64,000 bases of DNA from positions 1 through 64,000 of the forward strand of contig JAEUMY010000005.1 of NCBI GenBank assembly GCA_016791265.1, read 5' to 3'. The position numbers were made by a program, and so were the translations under genes. Shown here one piece after another: positions 1 through 11,007 of the stretch (within the stretch, counting starts at the first letter, position 1; each line of letters opens with the position of its first letter). The notes under the pieces were generated by a model that saw nothing but the letters and a program-made list of their open reading frames with translations, searched no databases and was not told the origin of the DNA. The stretch comes from Betaproteobacteria bacterium (GTDB lineage: Bacteria; Pseudomonadota; Gammaproteobacteria; Burkholderiales; Usitatibacteraceae).

Positions 1-317
1 CGGCCAACGAGCGCATTGCCGACCGGCACATCCAGCACGCGGCCGGTGCACTTCACCGTGTCGCCTTCGGAGATGTGCTCGTATTCACCCAGCACCACGG
101 CACCGACGGAGTCGCGCTCGAGGTTCAGCGCCAGACCGAACGTGTTGCCCGGAAATTCCAGCATCTCGCCCTGCATCACGTCGGACAGGCCGTGCACACG
201 GCAGATGCCGTCGGTCACGGAAATCACTGTGCCTTCGTTGCGCTTTTCGGCGGCGACCTGAAGGTTTTGAATCTTGCTCTTGATCAGTTCACTGATCTCG
301 GAGGGGTTGATCTGCAT
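1..317 (-). CDS. atpA: ATP synthase F1 subunit alpha (N-terminal part, cut by window edge)
   Basis: About the first 105 residues of the F1 alpha subunit are visible, starting [16 protein letters not shown]. The gene continues past base 1. The subunit forms the non-catalytic nucleotide-binding part of the F1 hexamer on the cytoplasmic face. The visible part holds the N-terminal beta-barrel, including [13 protein letters not shown]. It lies 36 bases downstream of atpH in the same leftward operon, as expected. The ATG at 317 is the natural start. Identity is certain from sequence and context, but the catalytic-interface residues lie outside the window. Confidence 0.96.
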   Translation of the reverse strand, partial: MQINPSEISELIKSKIQNLQVAAEKRNEGTVISVTDGICRVHGLSDVMQGEMLEFPGNTFGLALNLERDSVGAVVLGEYEHISEGDTVKCTGRVLDVPVGNALVG

Positions 318-353
318 TGCCGGAACTCCGGTTGGTTTACTTGAATTCGATTC

Positions 354-890
354 TTAATCGGCCAGTGCTACAGCCATCTTGTCGAGCGTGTCGCGCACCG
401 AGCCGTGGATCACTTCGTCGCCGATCTCGATGTTGACGCCACCGATCAGCGAGGCATCAACGAACACATCGGCCTCGACCTGCTTGCCGTACTTCTTGGC
501 AAGCGCAGCCACGAGGTCGCTTTTCTCGGCATCGCTCATGGCAAAGGCACTGATGATGCGGGCGTGAAGGACGCTCTCATGCTCGTGCTTCAGCTTTTCG
601 AACAGCTCGCTCGCCGGCTTCAGCAGCACCGTGCGGTGGTTGTCGATCAGCATGTTGACCAGGTTCTTCACCGTGTCGCCCAGCTTGCCCTCGGTCACGC
701 CGTGGAACAGCTTGAGCTTGTCGGCGGGCGAGACCTTCGGATTGGCCAGCAAGGCCGACATCTGCACATCTGATGCGACGGCAGCGGCCAGCTTGAGCTG
801 CGCGGAAATGCCGGCCAGATCCTTGGCGTCCAGGGCTGCGCGGAACGCAGCCTCGGCATAGGGACGGGCGACCGTGATGAGTTCAGCCAT
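354..890 (-). CDS. atpH: ATP synthase F1 subunit delta
   Basis: 178 residues, the usual length for the delta (OSCP-like) subunit. It forms part of the peripheral stalk that ties F1 to the b subunits. The N-terminal half (MAELITVARPYAEAAFRAAL) is the conserved helical domain. The C-terminal half has the family signature around IGGVNIEIGDEVIHGSVRD. It lies between atpF and atpA in the leftward atp operon with short spacers. Nothing unusual is seen in it. Confidence 0.97.
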   Translation of the reverse strand: MAELITVARPYAEAAFRAALDAKDLAGISAQLKLAAAVASDVQMSALLANPKVSPADKLKLFHGVTEGKLGDTVKNLVNMLIDNHRTVLLKPASELFEKLKHEHESVLHARIISAFAMSDAEKSDLVAALAKKYGKQVEADVFVDASLIGGVNIEIGDEVIHGSVRDTLDKMAVALAD

Positions 891-899
891 GGCGGTTCC

Positions 900-1370
900 T
901 TAGAGCTGGGCCTTCAACTGACCGAGCATGTCGGCATGCGCCTTGGCGTCGATTTCCTTTTTCAGGATCTTCTCGGCACCGGACACCGCCAAGGCAGCCA
1001 CCTGCTCGCGCAGTTGCGACTTGGCCTTGTTGATTTCCTGCTCGATCTGCTCCTGCGCGGAGGCCACGATGCGGTCGGCTTCAGTCTTGGCTGCAGCTTT
1101 GGCCTCTTCGACAATCTGGTTGGCACGACGCTCGCTGTCGGCGAGTAGCGTCTGGGCGCGGTCGCGCGCTTCCTTCATCGAGCTTTCGCCCTTGCGCTCG
1201 GCTTCGACCAGCGCCTTCTTGCCCTCTTCGGCGGCGTTCAGGCCATCGGCGATCTTCTTGTTGCGCTCATCGATGGCATTGATGAGCGGCGGCCAGATGA
1301 ACTTCCAGCAAAACAGGACAAACAGGAAGAACGTAATGCCTGAAACAAATAACGTCGCGTTGATGTTCAT
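900..1370 (-). CDS. atpF: ATP synthase Fo subunit b
   Basis: 156 residues, the standard bacterial b subunit. An N-terminal membrane segment (about residues 5-27, [19 protein letters not shown]) is followed by a long charged helix rich in Ala, Glu, Lys and Arg. That helix dimerises as the peripheral stalk and binds delta. The gene lies between atpE and atpH, 9 bases upstream of atpH. Only one b-type gene is present, so there is no b' subunit as in photosynthetic bacteria. Confidence 0.97.
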   Translation of the reverse strand: MNINATLFVSGITFFLFVLFCWKFIWPPLINAIDERNKKIADGLNAAEEGKKALVEAERKGESSMKEARDRAQTLLADSERRANQIVEEAKAAAKTEADRIVASAQEQIEQEINKAKSQLREQVAALAVSGAEKILKKEIDAKAHADMLGQLKAQL

Positions 1371-1394
1371 GGCGACGAGCCTTTCTGGTCTGGA

Positions 1395-1706
<312 letters not shown>

Positions 1707-1719
1707 TCAACAAAACAAA

Positions 1720-2920
<1,201 letters not shown>

Positions 2921-2999
2921 GTTGGCGGGGTCGGCTTTCTCGTGAACCGTCTACAGGGTCACGAAATGGCCGCCTGACGTCTCGTCGACAAACTTTGCG

Positions 3000-3029
3000 A
3001 TTTTAGCGCGAAAGCCGTTTCCGGGTCAA
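3000..3029 (-). promoter_or_regulatory. Sigma70-type promoter of the atp operon
   Basis: On the minus strand a -35 box TTGACC (3024-3029) is followed after 18 bases by a -10 box TAAAAT (3000-3005). The next gene downstream is atpI at 2920, which leaves a leader of roughly 70 bases. This is one of the best promoter matches in the window. Confidence 0.7.
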
Positions 3030-3048
3030 AACATGTTGCAGCGCACAC

Positions 3049-3067
3049 ATTCAGGAACTGCCTGAAT
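3049..3067. repeat. Inverted repeat between parB end and atp promoter
   Basis: The arms ATTCAGG and CCTGAAT are perfectly complementary around a 5-base spacer (3056-3060). It lies 18 bases past the parB stop and 20 bases upstream of the atp -35 box. It may end parB transcripts, although no T-run follows, or it may be an operator for atp. Confidence 0.35.
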
Positions 3068-3085
3068 TTCTGTGGAAAAGTACCG

Positions 3086-3958
3086 CTACGCTTGGTGTCC
3101 GCCGGGTCTTTGCTTCAACCGCGCGATCAGGTCCTCAAGTTGGTCGAGGCTTCCATAGCCAATCGTCAACATGCCCTTGCCTTTGCGGCCTGCCTTGATC
3201 GTCACCGACGCCCCCAAGGTCTCAGCCAATTCGTCCTGCAACCGACGCACGTCCGCATCTGCGCGCGGGGACTTTCGCGCTGGCGCCGGAGCGTTCGTTG
3301 CCAACCGCACCATGCGTTCGGCGTCGCGCACCGAGGCACCCTTCTCCGAAATCTGATTGGCCAGTTCAATTTGCTTGGCCCTGCCGGTACCCAGCAAGGC
3401 GCGGGCGTGTCCCATCTCCAAGCGGCCTTCCATGACCATCTGCTGCACGGGCTTCGCCAATTCGAGAAGGCGCAACAGATTGCTGACTGCACTACGCGAG
3501 CGGCCGATGGCCTTGGCGGCATCCTCATGGGTGAGCTTGAACTCTTCGACCAGCCGCTGAATGCCTGCGGCCTCCTCCATGGCATTGAGGTCTTCGCGCT
3601 GAATGTTCTCGATCAAACCGATGCCCAATGCGGCTTCATCGGGCACCTCGCGGATGACCACCGGCACGTCCGCAAGCCCGGCAAGCTGCGCCGCGCGCCA
3701 ACGACGCTCACCGGCCAGAATTTCGTACTTGTCCTTGGCAATGGGCCGAACAAGAATGGGCTGGATGACCCCGCGGACACGAATGGAATCGGCCAGCTCG
3801 GACAGCGCCTCCTGGCCCATGTGCGAACGCGGCTGGTATTTGCCGGGCTGCAGCTGGGTGACCTTCAACGTGCCCTGCTGGTCGTTGGAAGGTGCTTCGG
3901 CTTTGTCGCCGCCCAGCAGCGCGTCCAGTCCGCGGCCCAGCCCTTTGTGCTTGATCAT
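3086..3958 (-). CDS. parB: Chromosome partitioning protein ParB
   Basis: 290 residues. The N-terminus (GLGRGLDALLGG) is the typical ParA-contact region. The central part carries the CTP-binding and clamp motif GERRWRAAQLAG and a helix-turn-helix (THEDAAKAIGRSRSAVSNLL). The C-terminus is the dimerisation domain. ParB loads at parS, spreads as a CTP-gated clamp and organises the origin region. Its start overlaps the parA stop by 4 bases, so the two are translationally coupled. Candidate parS sites lie about 3.4 kb away at 7384-7399 and 7629-7644. Confidence 0.97.
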   Translation of the reverse strand: MIKHKGLGRGLDALLGGDKAEAPSNDQQGTLKVTQLQPGKYQPRSHMGQEALSELADSIRVRGVIQPILVRPIAKDKYEILAGERRWRAAQLAGLADVPVVIREVPDEAALGIGLIENIQREDLNAMEEAAGIQRLVEEFKLTHEDAAKAIGRSRSAVSNLLRLLELAKPVQQMVMEGRLEMGHARALLGTGRAKQIELANQISEKGASVRDAERMVRLATNAPAPARKSPRADADVRRLQDELAETLGASVTIKAGRKGKGMLTIGYGSLDQLEDLIARLKQRPGGHQA

Positions 3959-4740
3959 GCCGCAGCTCCCTTCACGGGAACGCCCTGGCGATCCAGAAGT
4001 TCACGCGCGAATGCCAGATGGGATAGCGCACCCTTGGACTGCGGATCGTGAAGCAGAACCGGTTTGCCAAAGCTGGGAGCCTCGGCGATGCGTATGTTGC
4101 GCGGGATGACGGTGTCGAACACCTTGTCGCCGTAGTGCTTCTTGATTTCGTCGGACACCTGCTGCGTCAGCGTGGAACGCGGATCAAACATGGTGCGTAC
4201 GAGCGCTTCGATTTCGATGCGGCTGTTGAGGTTGGCCTTTACCTTGCGCAGCGTCCCCACGAGATCGGAAAGACCCTCCAGCGCGTAGTACTCGCACTGC
4301 ATGGGAATGATGACGGAGTCAGCCGCGGTGAAGCCGTTGACGGTCAGCATGTTCAGCGCGGGCGGCGAGTCGATGACCATGAAGTCGTAGTCGTCGCGCA
4401 ATGCATCCAGTGCGTCCTTGAGACGGAACTCGCGCCGCTCGATATCGATCATCTCGATCTCGGCGCCCGCGAGGTTGCGGTTCGCCGCGATGACATCATA
4501 GTTGCCCTCCGCACGCACGCGTGCGTCCGCGGCAGTGGACTCGCCAAGCAACATTTCGTACACCGTGTTTTCAACGGCGGATTTGTCGATGCCGCTCCCC
4601 GTCGTGGCATTGCCCTGCGGATCCAGATCGACCAGCAACACGCGCTTGCCGTAGTGCGCCATGCTGGCGGACAAATTGACGGCGACGGACGTCTTGCCGA
4701 CACCGCCCTTCTGGTTGGCAATCGCGAATATCTTGGACAT
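3955..4740 (-). CDS. parA: Chromosome partitioning ATPase ParA
   Basis: 261 residues, a Walker-type ATPase with the deviant Walker A motif KGGVGKTSVAVNLSA near residues 11-25. The Walker B region is DFMVIDSPPALN. It binds nucleoid DNA in its ATP form and moves ParB-parS complexes. Length and lack of an N-terminal DNA-binding extension mark it as the chromosomal (Soj-like) type, not a plasmid type. It shares one base with the rsmG stop and overlaps parB, giving a compact mnmG-rsmG-parA-parB unit. Confidence 0.97.
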   Translation of the reverse strand: MSKIFAIANQKGGVGKTSVAVNLSASMAHYGKRVLLVDLDPQGNATTGSGIDKSAVENTVYEMLLGESTAADARVRAEGNYDVIAANRNLAGAEIEMIDIERREFRLKDALDALRDDYDFMVIDSPPALNMLTVNGFTAADSVIIPMQCEYYALEGLSDLVGTLRKVKANLNSRIEIEALVRTMFDPRSTLTQQVSDEIKKHYGDKVFDTVIPRNIRIAEAPSFGKPVLLHDPQSKGALSHLAFARELLDRQGVPVKGAAA

Positions 4741-5363
4741 CAGGCGGCTTTCAGAGTGACGAGGTGGCGCTTGGCATCGAGTAGCGGGACATGCAGTTCA
4801 TCAACCTTGCTGACCACGTGGGTGTTGGGTAGGCGGGCGATTTCATCAAACGGATAGACACCCTTCATCGCCAGCATGACTCCGTCAGGCGCGACGAGAT
4901 GGCGTGCTTGGGTGACGAAATCGGAAAGCTCGGCGAAAGCGCGTGAGGCGACGACGTCGAAAGGCCTGGCCGGCCGATAGGATTCGACGCGACCCGTCTC
5001 GATGCGAATATTCGCGAGGCAAAGTTCGGCCTTGGCCTGTGCGAGAAACGTGGTTTTCTTGTGGTTGCTGTCGAGCAGCGTCACGTCAAGTTCAGGACGC
5101 GCGATGGCCAGCGGAATTCCAGGCAATCCGGCACCGGTACCGACATCAAGCAGCGAAGTCCTGTTGTCGAGATGCGGCAGCACCGACAGGCTGTCGAGTA
5201 GATGCAGCACGACCATCTGCTCCGGCTCGCGCACCGCTGTAAGGTTGTGGACACGATTCCACTTCTCGAGCAATTTGATGTATTCGATGAGTTTGGTTTG
5301 TCCGGCGGGCGGCAAAGACAATCCGAGCGCCGAGAGCCCCTCGGCCAAGCGTGCTTCAAGCAT
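4740..5363 (-). CDS. rsmG: 16S rRNA m7G527 methyltransferase RsmG (GidB)
   Basis: 207 residues. The SAM-binding motif is [15 protein letters not shown], followed by the conserved [12 protein letters not shown] and a C-terminal strand region. It methylates G527 of 16S rRNA; loss often gives low-level streptomycin resistance. It is coupled to mnmG (upstream, 3 shared bases) and parA (downstream). One iterated palindrome (5004-5015) is read here as ANIR, at a place where homologues usually have a similar N-[IV] segment. This suggests substitution in place. Confidence 0.96.
   Translation of the reverse strand: MLEARLAEGLSALGLSLPPAGQTKLIEYIKLLEKWNRVHNLTAVREPEQMVVLHLLDSLSVLPHLDNRTSLLDVGTGAGLPGIPLAIARPELDVTLLDSNHKKTTFLAQAKAELCLANIRIETGRVESYRPARPFDVVASRAFAELSDFVTQARHLVAPDGVMLAMKGVYPFDEIARLPNTHVVSKVDELHVPLLDAKRHLVTLKAA
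5004..5015. repeat. Iterated palindrome, copy 1 (in rsmG)
   Basis: Exact GCGAATATTCGC, read as Ala-Asn-Ile-Arg in rsmG. Flanks are AT and GA. Confidence 0.9.
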
Positions 5364-7285
5364 CAGGCAACCCGTTCTTGTGAAGCCGTGTGGTCGGCGC
5401 CCACTGTCGCAACAAGCTGACGCCGCTTGAGATGAACCAGCAACAACGAGATCGCAGCAGGTGTGATTCCCTGGATGCGGGAAGCCTGGCCGATGGTCTC
5501 CGGTTTGTGCTGGTCAAGTTTGAGTTGTACTTCCTTGGACAGGCCGCGCACCGTGGCGTACTCGAAATTTGCGGGAAGCGGCAGGTTCTCCTGCTGAAGC
5601 TGACGAGCGACGTCGGCGTTCTGGCGTTCGATATAGCCAGCATACTTGGCCGAGATTTCAACTTGCTCAGCAACGTCGTCGTTCACAGTATCTTTACCAA
5701 ACATGGGAAGCTTAGAAAGCGAGCTATAACTAACTTCTGGGCGCCGCAGCAGATCGAAGAGCGAATATTCGCGTTCCAGCGCCTTGCCAAAAAGAGATAG
5801 CTGCAAGGCCGCTGGGACGCGCTCCGGCTGTGCCCACACGGCCTTGAGACGCGCGGTTTCGCGTTCGACCGCATCCTGCTTGCGGCTGAAGCGCTCCCAC
5901 CGGGCGTCATCCACCAAGCCCAAGCGCCGGCCTGTCTCGGTCAGCCGAGCATCTGCATTGTCCTCCCGCAACTGAAGCCGGTATTCCGCCCGACTGGTGA
6001 ACATGCGATAGGGCTCACTCACCCCACGGGTGATGAGGTCGTCGACCAGTACACCCAAGTACGCTTCATCACGGCGAGGGCACCAAGCTGATTGCCCCAG
6101 GGCCAGGCGCGCCGCGTTGACACCAGCGAGCAGACCTTGTGCCGCCGCTTCCTCATAGCCTGTGGTGCCGTTGATCTGTCCGGCAAAAAAAAGGCCCGCG
6201 AGCGCCTTGGTTTCTAGGTTGCCCCTCAAGCCACGGGGATCAAAGTAGTCGTATTCGATGGCATAGCCGGGGCGTAGGATGTGGGCCGCCTCCAGCCCCG
6301 GTATGGATCGGACCAATTCCCACTGCACATCAAAGGGCAGGCTGGTTGAAATACCGTTCGGATACACCTCATGGGTGGTGAGGCCTTCCGGCTCCAGGAA
6401 GATCTGGTGACTGTCCTTGTCAGCGAAGCGATGGATCTTGTCTTCAATGGATGGGCAATACCGTGGCCCCACCCCCTCGATGACACCGGTGAACATGGGG
6501 GAGCGATCCAACCCGGCACGAATGATGTCATGGGTCCGGTTGGAGGTGTGAGTGATCCAGCAAGGCACCTGGCGCGGATGCATGCCGCGATGCCCCATGA
6601 ATGAAAAGACAGGGGCCGGATTGTCGCCGGGTTGCGCCTGGCAGCGCGTGAAGTCGATCGTTCTTCCGTCAATGCGCGGTGGCGTCCCCGTCTTCAGTCG
6701 GCCGACGGGCAGCGAGAGCTCGCGCAACCGCGCGGCCAGCGACAGTGACGGCGCATCGCCCGCCCTTCCGCCGGGATAGGCATTGAGCCCGACGTGGATT
6801 TTTCCGCCAAGAAACGTTCCCGCCGTCAAGACCACGGCATCGGCGAAAAAGCGTAGGCCAATGGCGGTAAGCGCGCCGGTCACCCTGTCGCCCTCGATAA
6901 TCAGATCATCGACAGCCTGCTGGAAAAGCCAGAGGTTGGGCTGGTTCTCCAAGCGCTGGCGGACAGCCGCCCGATACAACATGCGGTCGGCCTGCGCCCG
7001 GGTGGCGCGCACCGCTGGCCCCTTGGATGCATTCAGGGTTCGAAATTGAATGCCCGCCTCGTCCGTGGCGACGGCCATCACACCACCTAGCGCATCAACC
7101 TCTTTCACCAGGTGGCCCTTACCGATTCCACCGATGGAGGGATTGCAGGACATCTGACCCAAGGTCTCTATGGCATGGGTGAGAAGCAGCGTCTTGGCGC
7201 CCGTGCGCGCCGAGGCAAGGGCGGCCTCGGTCCCGGCATGGCCGCCACCTACTACTATCACTTGAAATCGCGAAGGAAATTGCAT
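5363..7285 (-). CDS. mnmG: tRNA uridine-5-carboxymethylaminomethyl synthesis enzyme MnmG (GidA)
   Basis: 640 residues from the ATG at 7285 ([14 protein letters not shown]). A TTG at 7309 would add eight residues but is less likely. The FAD-binding motif [14 protein letters not shown] lies at the N-terminus, and the family signature [16 protein letters not shown] follows. With MnmE it modifies wobble U34 of several tRNAs. The C-terminal helical domain, which contacts MnmE and tRNA, is complete. Its partner mnmE lies immediately upstream across the parS spacer, read the same way. It carries one iterated palindrome read as R-E-Y-S. Confidence 0.97.
   Translation of the reverse strand: MQFPSRFQVIVVGGGHAGTEAALASARTGAKTLLLTHAIETLGQMSCNPSIGGIGKGHLVKEVDALGGVMAVATDEAGIQFRTLNASKGPAVRATRAQADRMLYRAAVRQRLENQPNLWLFQQAVDDLIIEGDRVTGALTAIGLRFFADAVVLTAGTFLGGKIHVGLNAYPGGRAGDAPSLSLAARLRELSLPVGRLKTGTPPRIDGRTIDFTRCQAQPGDNPAPVFSFMGHRGMHPRQVPCWITHTSNRTHDIIRAGLDRSPMFTGVIEGVGPRYCPSIEDKIHRFADKDSHQIFLEPEGLTTHEVYPNGISTSLPFDVQWELVRSIPGLEAAHILRPGYAIEYDYFDPRGLRGNLETKALAGLFFAGQINGTTGYEEAAAQGLLAGVNAARLALGQSAWCPRRDEAYLGVLVDDLITRGVSEPYRMFTSRAEYRLQLREDNADARLTETGRRLGLVDDARWERFSRKQDAVERETARLKAVWAQPERVPAALQLSLFGKALEREYSLFDLLRRPEVSYSSLSKLPMFGKDTVNDDVAEQVEISAKYAGYIERQNADVARQLQQENLPLPANFEYATVRGLSKEVQLKLDQHKPETIGQASRIQGITPAAISLLLVHLKRRQLVATVGADHTASQERVA
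5761..5772. repeat. Iterated palindrome, copy 2 (in mnmG)
   Basis: Exact GCGAATATTCGC in the C-terminal third of mnmG, read as Arg-Glu-Tyr-Ser ([14 protein letters not shown]). Confidence 0.9.
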
Positions 7286-7355
7286 GACGCCTGGACGTAT
7301 CGCCGCCAATTGAATGCGGACGCGGATTTTACGGGAATTGCCCTGAAAAGCCTAC

Positions 7356-7367
7356 GCGAATATTCGC
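7356..7367. repeat. Iterated palindrome, copy 3 (upstream of mnmG)
   Basis: Exact GCGAATATTCGC in the mnmG leader region. It lies about 25 bases upstream of the putative -10 box and 17 bases from the perfect parS. Confidence 0.9.
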
Positions 7368-7383
7368 AGCGCCCTCACCGAGA

Positions 7384-7399
7384 TGTTTCACGTGAAACA
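7384..7399. promoter_or_regulatory. parS centromere site (perfect)
   Basis: TGTTTCACGTGAAACA, an exact match to the widely conserved chromosomal parS consensus bound by ParB. It lies in the mnmG-mnmE spacer, about 3.4 kb from parB and 4.5 kb left of dnaA. Confidence 0.95.
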
Positions 7400-7628
7400 C
7401 CGTGGCCGCTACGCCGCCTGGCTGCTGGCGCTGTTCGGACTGTTCATGTGAGGGCAAAACTGAACTGGCGGGTCTAGTCCTTCGAACCGATCATGTGTTC
7501 GGCACAGTCATCGATAGCGGTCTTCGTGCCCTGCGCATTCAATCGGCCAACCAGACTCTCGCACGGCTTGACAAGCGTCCAGTTGTCGGCGGCTCCGCAT
7601 CGACAGTGGAACATCATCGCCCCAGCCG

Positions 7629-7644
7629 TGTTTCACGTGAAACC
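7629..7644. promoter_or_regulatory. parS centromere site (one mismatch)
   Basis: TGTTTCACGTGAAACC matches the parS consensus at 15 of 16 positions; the last base differs. It lies 230 bases from the perfect site and 3 bases past the mnmE stop. Confidence 0.88.
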
Positions 7645-7646
7645 TC

Positions 7647-8987
7647 TTACTTGCCAATACAGAATCGGCTGAAGATTTCGCCCAACAGGTCGTCCGCCGT
7701 AAATTCTCCCGTGATGGTCCCCAGCGCCTGCTGAGCCAGCCTCAACTCCTCGGCCATCAGTTCGAGCTGCCGCCCGACTGTCGCTCCTCGATCCAGATGC
7801 GTGGCTGCAGAGCGCAGTGCCGTAAGATGTCGTGTGCGCGCCATGAACACACCCTCACCACCCGGCTTCCACCCGGCGACTTGCAAGAGCCACCCTTGAA
7901 GCGCCTCGACACCCTCTCCCGTTAGCGCGGAAATGCGAAAGCTGGCGTGCTGGGATTCAACACGATGACCCGCCGGCTGCCCGTGGAGATCGATTTTGTT
8001 GTACACCCACGCCATCGGCAGATTGGGGGGCAGCCTGCTCAGTATTTCCGCCTCCGTCTCGGCCACCATTTCCCCGGCCTCGGTCAGCAAAACAACTGCC
8101 CCGGCGAGCTCCAACGCTTGCCAGGTTCTGGCGATGCCGATGCGCTCTACGGGATCATCGGTCTCACGCAAACCTGCCGTGTCAACGAGATGAATCGGGA
8201 CGCCTTTGATGAGGATCGAGGCGCGAACCTGATCCCGTGTTGTCCCGGCAATGGGGGTGACGATGGCAAGGTCCTGCTGGGCCAAGCGGTTCAGTAAGCT
8301 CGACTTGCCCACATTGGGTCGACCAATCAAGACCACGGTCAGGCCGTCTCTGAGTACGACACCTTGGCCAGCAGCGCCTACAAGATCTGCGAGCTGCTGC
8401 CGAAGCGCTTCGACTTTCTGTGCGATTGTCGAAAGGTCGGCGGGGTCGATGTCTTCATCGGGAAAGTCGATACAGGCTTCGACATGCATGCGCAACGTGG
8501 TCAAGCCGTCGACCACGGCATGCACCCGCGCCGAAAACTCACCCACCAGTGATCGCGCCGCAGAGAGGGCGCCTTCGCTACTCGCCGCCTCAATGAGATC
8601 GGCCACACTTTCCGCTTGCGCCAAATCCAGCTTGCCACTGAGAAATGCTCGCTTTGTGAACTCGCCGGGCTCTGCCGGTCGTGCGCCCAACTCGATGCAG
8701 CGCTGCAACACCAAGTTCAGAACCGCCGGGCCGCCGTGCCCCTGGAGTTCCAGCACCGGCTGCCCGGTGAACGAATGCGGTGCCGCAAAGTAGAGCGCCA
8801 GTCCCTGGTCCAGTGGCACGCCGTGCGCATCACGAAAGGTCGCGACTGTTGCATTGCGCGCGCGCGGCAAGCGGCCCAACACACCCTGCGCGATATCCGG
8901 CACCTTGGCGCCGGAAACCCGGACAACGCCGATGCCGCCACGACCGGGCGCGGTGGCTATCGCTGCGATAGTGTCCGCGTCCATCAC
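7647..8987 (-). CDS. mnmE: tRNA modification GTPase MnmE (TrmE)
   Basis: 446 residues. The N-terminal folate-binding domain (ATAPGRGGIGVVRVSG) is followed by a helical domain with an inserted G domain, including Walker A GRPNVGKSSLLN and switch region AGTTRDQVRA. It ends in the diagnostic FCIGK whose cysteine is family-conserved. It acts with MnmG on tRNA wobble uridine. Its gene lies 12 bases after yidC in the leftward rpmH-rnpA-yidD-yidC-mnmE series, the classic origin-proximal order. Confidence 0.97.
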   Translation of the reverse strand: MMDADTIAAIATAPGRGGIGVVRVSGAKVPDIAQGVLGRLPRARNATVATFRDAHGVPLDQGLALYFAAPHSFTGQPVLELQGHGGPAVLNLVLQRCIELGARPAEPGEFTKRAFLSGKLDLAQAESVADLIEAASSEGALSAARSLVGEFSARVHAVVDGLTTLRMHVEACIDFPDEDIDPADLSTIAQKVEALRQQLADLVGAAGQGVVLRDGLTVVLIGRPNVGKSSLLNRLAQQDLAIVTPIAGTTRDQVRASILIKGVPIHLVDTAGLRETDDPVERIGIARTWQALELAGAVVLLTEAGEMVAETEAEILSRLPPNLPMAWVYNKIDLHGQPAGHRVESQHASFRISALTGEGVEALQGWLLQVAGWKPGGEGVFMARTRHLTALRSAATHLDRGATVGRQLELMAEELRLAQQALGTITGEFTADDLLGEIFSRFCIGK

Positions 8988-8999
8988 TGCAATGGAAAG

Positions 9000-10715
9000 T
9001 TAGCGCTTCCCTGCGTTCTTTTGGTTGGTCTGCTTTTCAACAACCTTGTTGATCCACCACTGCTGGGCAATACCGATCAGGTTCTGCACAGTCCAGTACA
9101 GCACCAGACCCGCAGGGAAGAAGAAAAAGAAGATGCTGAAAATCAGCGGCATGAACAGCATGATTTTCGCCTGCACCGGGTCTGGTGGCGGGGGGTTGAG
9201 CTTCGTCTGCACAAACATCGAAACCGCCATGACCAGCGGCAGGATGTAGTAGGGGTCGGGCACCGAAAGGTCGGTGATCCAACCCGCCCAAGGGGCATGA
9301 CGGAGTTCAACCGCCGCCAGCAAGACCCAGTACAGCGCGATGAACACCGGAATCTGGATCAGGATGGGCAGACACCCACCCAGCGGATTGATCTTCTCAG
9401 TGCGATACAACTCCATCATGGCCTGATTCAACTTGGCCCGATCATCTCCATAGCGCTGCTGCAATTGCTGAATGCGGGGCGCCACAGCTTTCATGTGCGC
9501 CATCGACATGCCCGCCTTCTGATTGAGCGGATAGAAAACCGCCTTGATCAGAATGGTCAGCAACACAATCGACCAGCCCCAGTTACCGACAAAACCGTGA
9601 ATGAACTGAAGTACCCAGAAGAGCGGCGCGGCCAAAATGGTGAGCCAGCCGTAGTCGACGACCAGATCCAGGCCCGGTGCCAGCGCTTTCAGCGTGTCCT
9701 GATTCTGAGGACCCAGATACAAGGACATCGGAATCGTTGCGGACTGGCCCGGCGCAATGCTGCCCGCGCTCTGGATGATGCCCGCGCCATACAGATTGTC
9801 CGAGACCTTTCGCGTGAAATACTCTCGCTCGACGTTCGGCTTCGGCAGCCAGGCGGACACGAAGTAATGCTGCACCAACGCCAACCAGCCGTCGGTCGCC
9901 TTGACCGGATGATCCTGCTTGCCCTTCTCGACATCCGAGAAGGAGACTTTCACGAACTTCTTCTCATTGGTATAGACGGCGGGCCCGGTGAAGGTCGCCA
10001 CTCCGGTCATGGGATTGTTCTGTGCCGCCTCGCCCTCGGGCGGATTCCCGTCACGCAGGAATTGAAAATAGGCGGACGGGGTGATCACCGCGTCGCTGGC
10101 GTTGCGAATCTCCTGCACCATTTCGACCACATAGCTGCCTGGCTTGAAGCGATACACCTTCTCGACCGCCGCGTCGGCCTGACCCGCGTGACGCAGTCTC
10201 ACTTCGAGTGCGCCCTCACCCGGCCTCATTTCGAATCGCTCGGCCGTCGTCGTCCACATCGAATTGTGATTGGGCAACCCGCCCAGCAACCCGGTCTGCG
10301 TCACGAAGTAGTGTCCCGACTTGGGCTGCATCAACGTGAGCGGCTTGCTGCGGTCGGTCGCCGCGAAGTGCTTCAGCAAAGTGACGCGCTGAATGTCCCC
10401 GCCCTTGCGGCCGATCTCCACTTCCAGCGTATCCGTCCGGACGACGACTGCGCCGGCATTCGCTTCCGTGGCGACCGATGACCCCGGCACCGCTCGAGCG
10501 GCCTCGGCACCCTGCTTTGCGGGTGCTGGCGGGGTGAGCGATGTGCTGGGTGTGGGCAGCGCGCTTGCGCCAGCTTGCGTCTTGTCCGGGGCCGCCAACT
10601 GCGACTGCGCTTGAGGTGCCGTCTGCTTCGGCGCATTGTGCTTTTGCCAAGCATCCCAGAGCAAGAGCGAAGAGAAGGAAAAAACAATCAGTGCGACAAG
10701 ACGCTGGGTATCCAT
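9000..10715 (-). CDS. yidC: Membrane protein insertase YidC
   Basis: 571 residues. An N-terminal anchor (about residues 5-22) precedes a proline- and alanine-rich linker and the large periplasmic beta domain typical of Gram-negative YidC. The C-terminal core has the conserved membrane segments, including NPLGGCLPILIQIPVFIALYW-type sequence. The basic tail (INKVVEKQTNQKNAGKR) would contact ribosomes. It inserts Fo subunit c and other inner-membrane proteins. Length is normal for the family. Confidence 0.97.
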   Translation of the reverse strand: MDTQRLVALIVFSFSSLLLWDAWQKHNAPKQTAPQAQSQLAAPDKTQAGASALPTPSTSLTPPAPAKQGAEAARAVPGSSVATEANAGAVVVRTDTLEVEIGRKGGDIQRVTLLKHFAATDRSKPLTLMQPKSGHYFVTQTGLLGGLPNHNSMWTTTAERFEMRPGEGALEVRLRHAGQADAAVEKVYRFKPGSYVVEMVQEIRNASDAVITPSAYFQFLRDGNPPEGEAAQNNPMTGVATFTGPAVYTNEKKFVKVSFSDVEKGKQDHPVKATDGWLALVQHYFVSAWLPKPNVEREYFTRKVSDNLYGAGIIQSAGSIAPGQSATIPMSLYLGPQNQDTLKALAPGLDLVVDYGWLTILAAPLFWVLQFIHGFVGNWGWSIVLLTILIKAVFYPLNQKAGMSMAHMKAVAPRIQQLQQRYGDDRAKLNQAMMELYRTEKINPLGGCLPILIQIPVFIALYWVLLAAVELRHAPWAGWITDLSVPDPYYILPLVMAVSMFVQTKLNPPPPDPVQAKIMLFMPLIFSIFFFFFPAGLVLYWTVQNLIGIAQQWWINKVVEKQTNQKNAGKR

Positions 10716-10791
10716 TGATGATCCGGAGAAAATTCAGATGATGCCGAGAGGTTCTGTGTTCCGCGAGGCCCTGCTCTGTCGCTCGGTCTGG

Positions 10792-11004
10792 TCAAGGCAC
10801 CGGGTCGAAGCCGCCCGAGTGCCAAGGATGGCACCTTGACAGCCGTCGACCGGCAAGCCATGCACCGCGCCATGCGCCGTGACGACTGATTGCCTCGACC
10901 GCATAGTGTGAACAAGTTGGTGTGAATCGGCACTGATGTCCGACAAACGGACTCAGGAAGTACTGATAGCCGCGAATCAGTAGGATGAGCGCCTTTGAAA
11001 TCAT
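10792..11004 (-). CDS. yidD: Membrane protein insertion efficiency factor YidD
   Basis: 70 residues with the diagnostic cysteine motif [11 protein letters not shown] and an ending close to the usual CHPW...GFDPVP. It is a small membrane-associated helper of YidC-dependent insertion. It lies between rnpA (3-base spacer) and yidC, the standard position. The start [19 protein letters not shown] gives the usual amphipathic N-terminal helix. Confidence 0.95.
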   Translation of the reverse strand: MISKALILLIRGYQYFLSPFVGHQCRFTPTCSHYAVEAISRHGAWRGAWLAGRRLSRCHPWHSGGFDPVP

Positions 11005-11007
11005 GGT

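Larger units (their letters stand above)
7286..7646. other. Spacer between mnmG and mnmE holding parS sites
   Basis: A 361-base non-coding stretch. It contains a -10-like TAAAAT for mnmG on the minus strand (7326-7331), iterated palindrome copy 3, a perfect parS (7384-7399) and a 15/16 parS (7629-7644). The short frames across it have no recognisable protein features. Apart from these sites I see no gene in it. Confidence 0.7.

Noticed and set aside
9808..9823. A third parS-like site in yidC
   Set aside because: The sequence around TTTCGCGTGAAA has several mismatches to the consensus and lies in coding sequence.
8616..10481. A 621-codon open frame on the plus strand
   Set aside because: It is exactly antisense to mnmE and yidC, both certain. 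The translation is rich in His, Arg and Gln without any domain, as expected of a shadow frame in GC-rich DNA.
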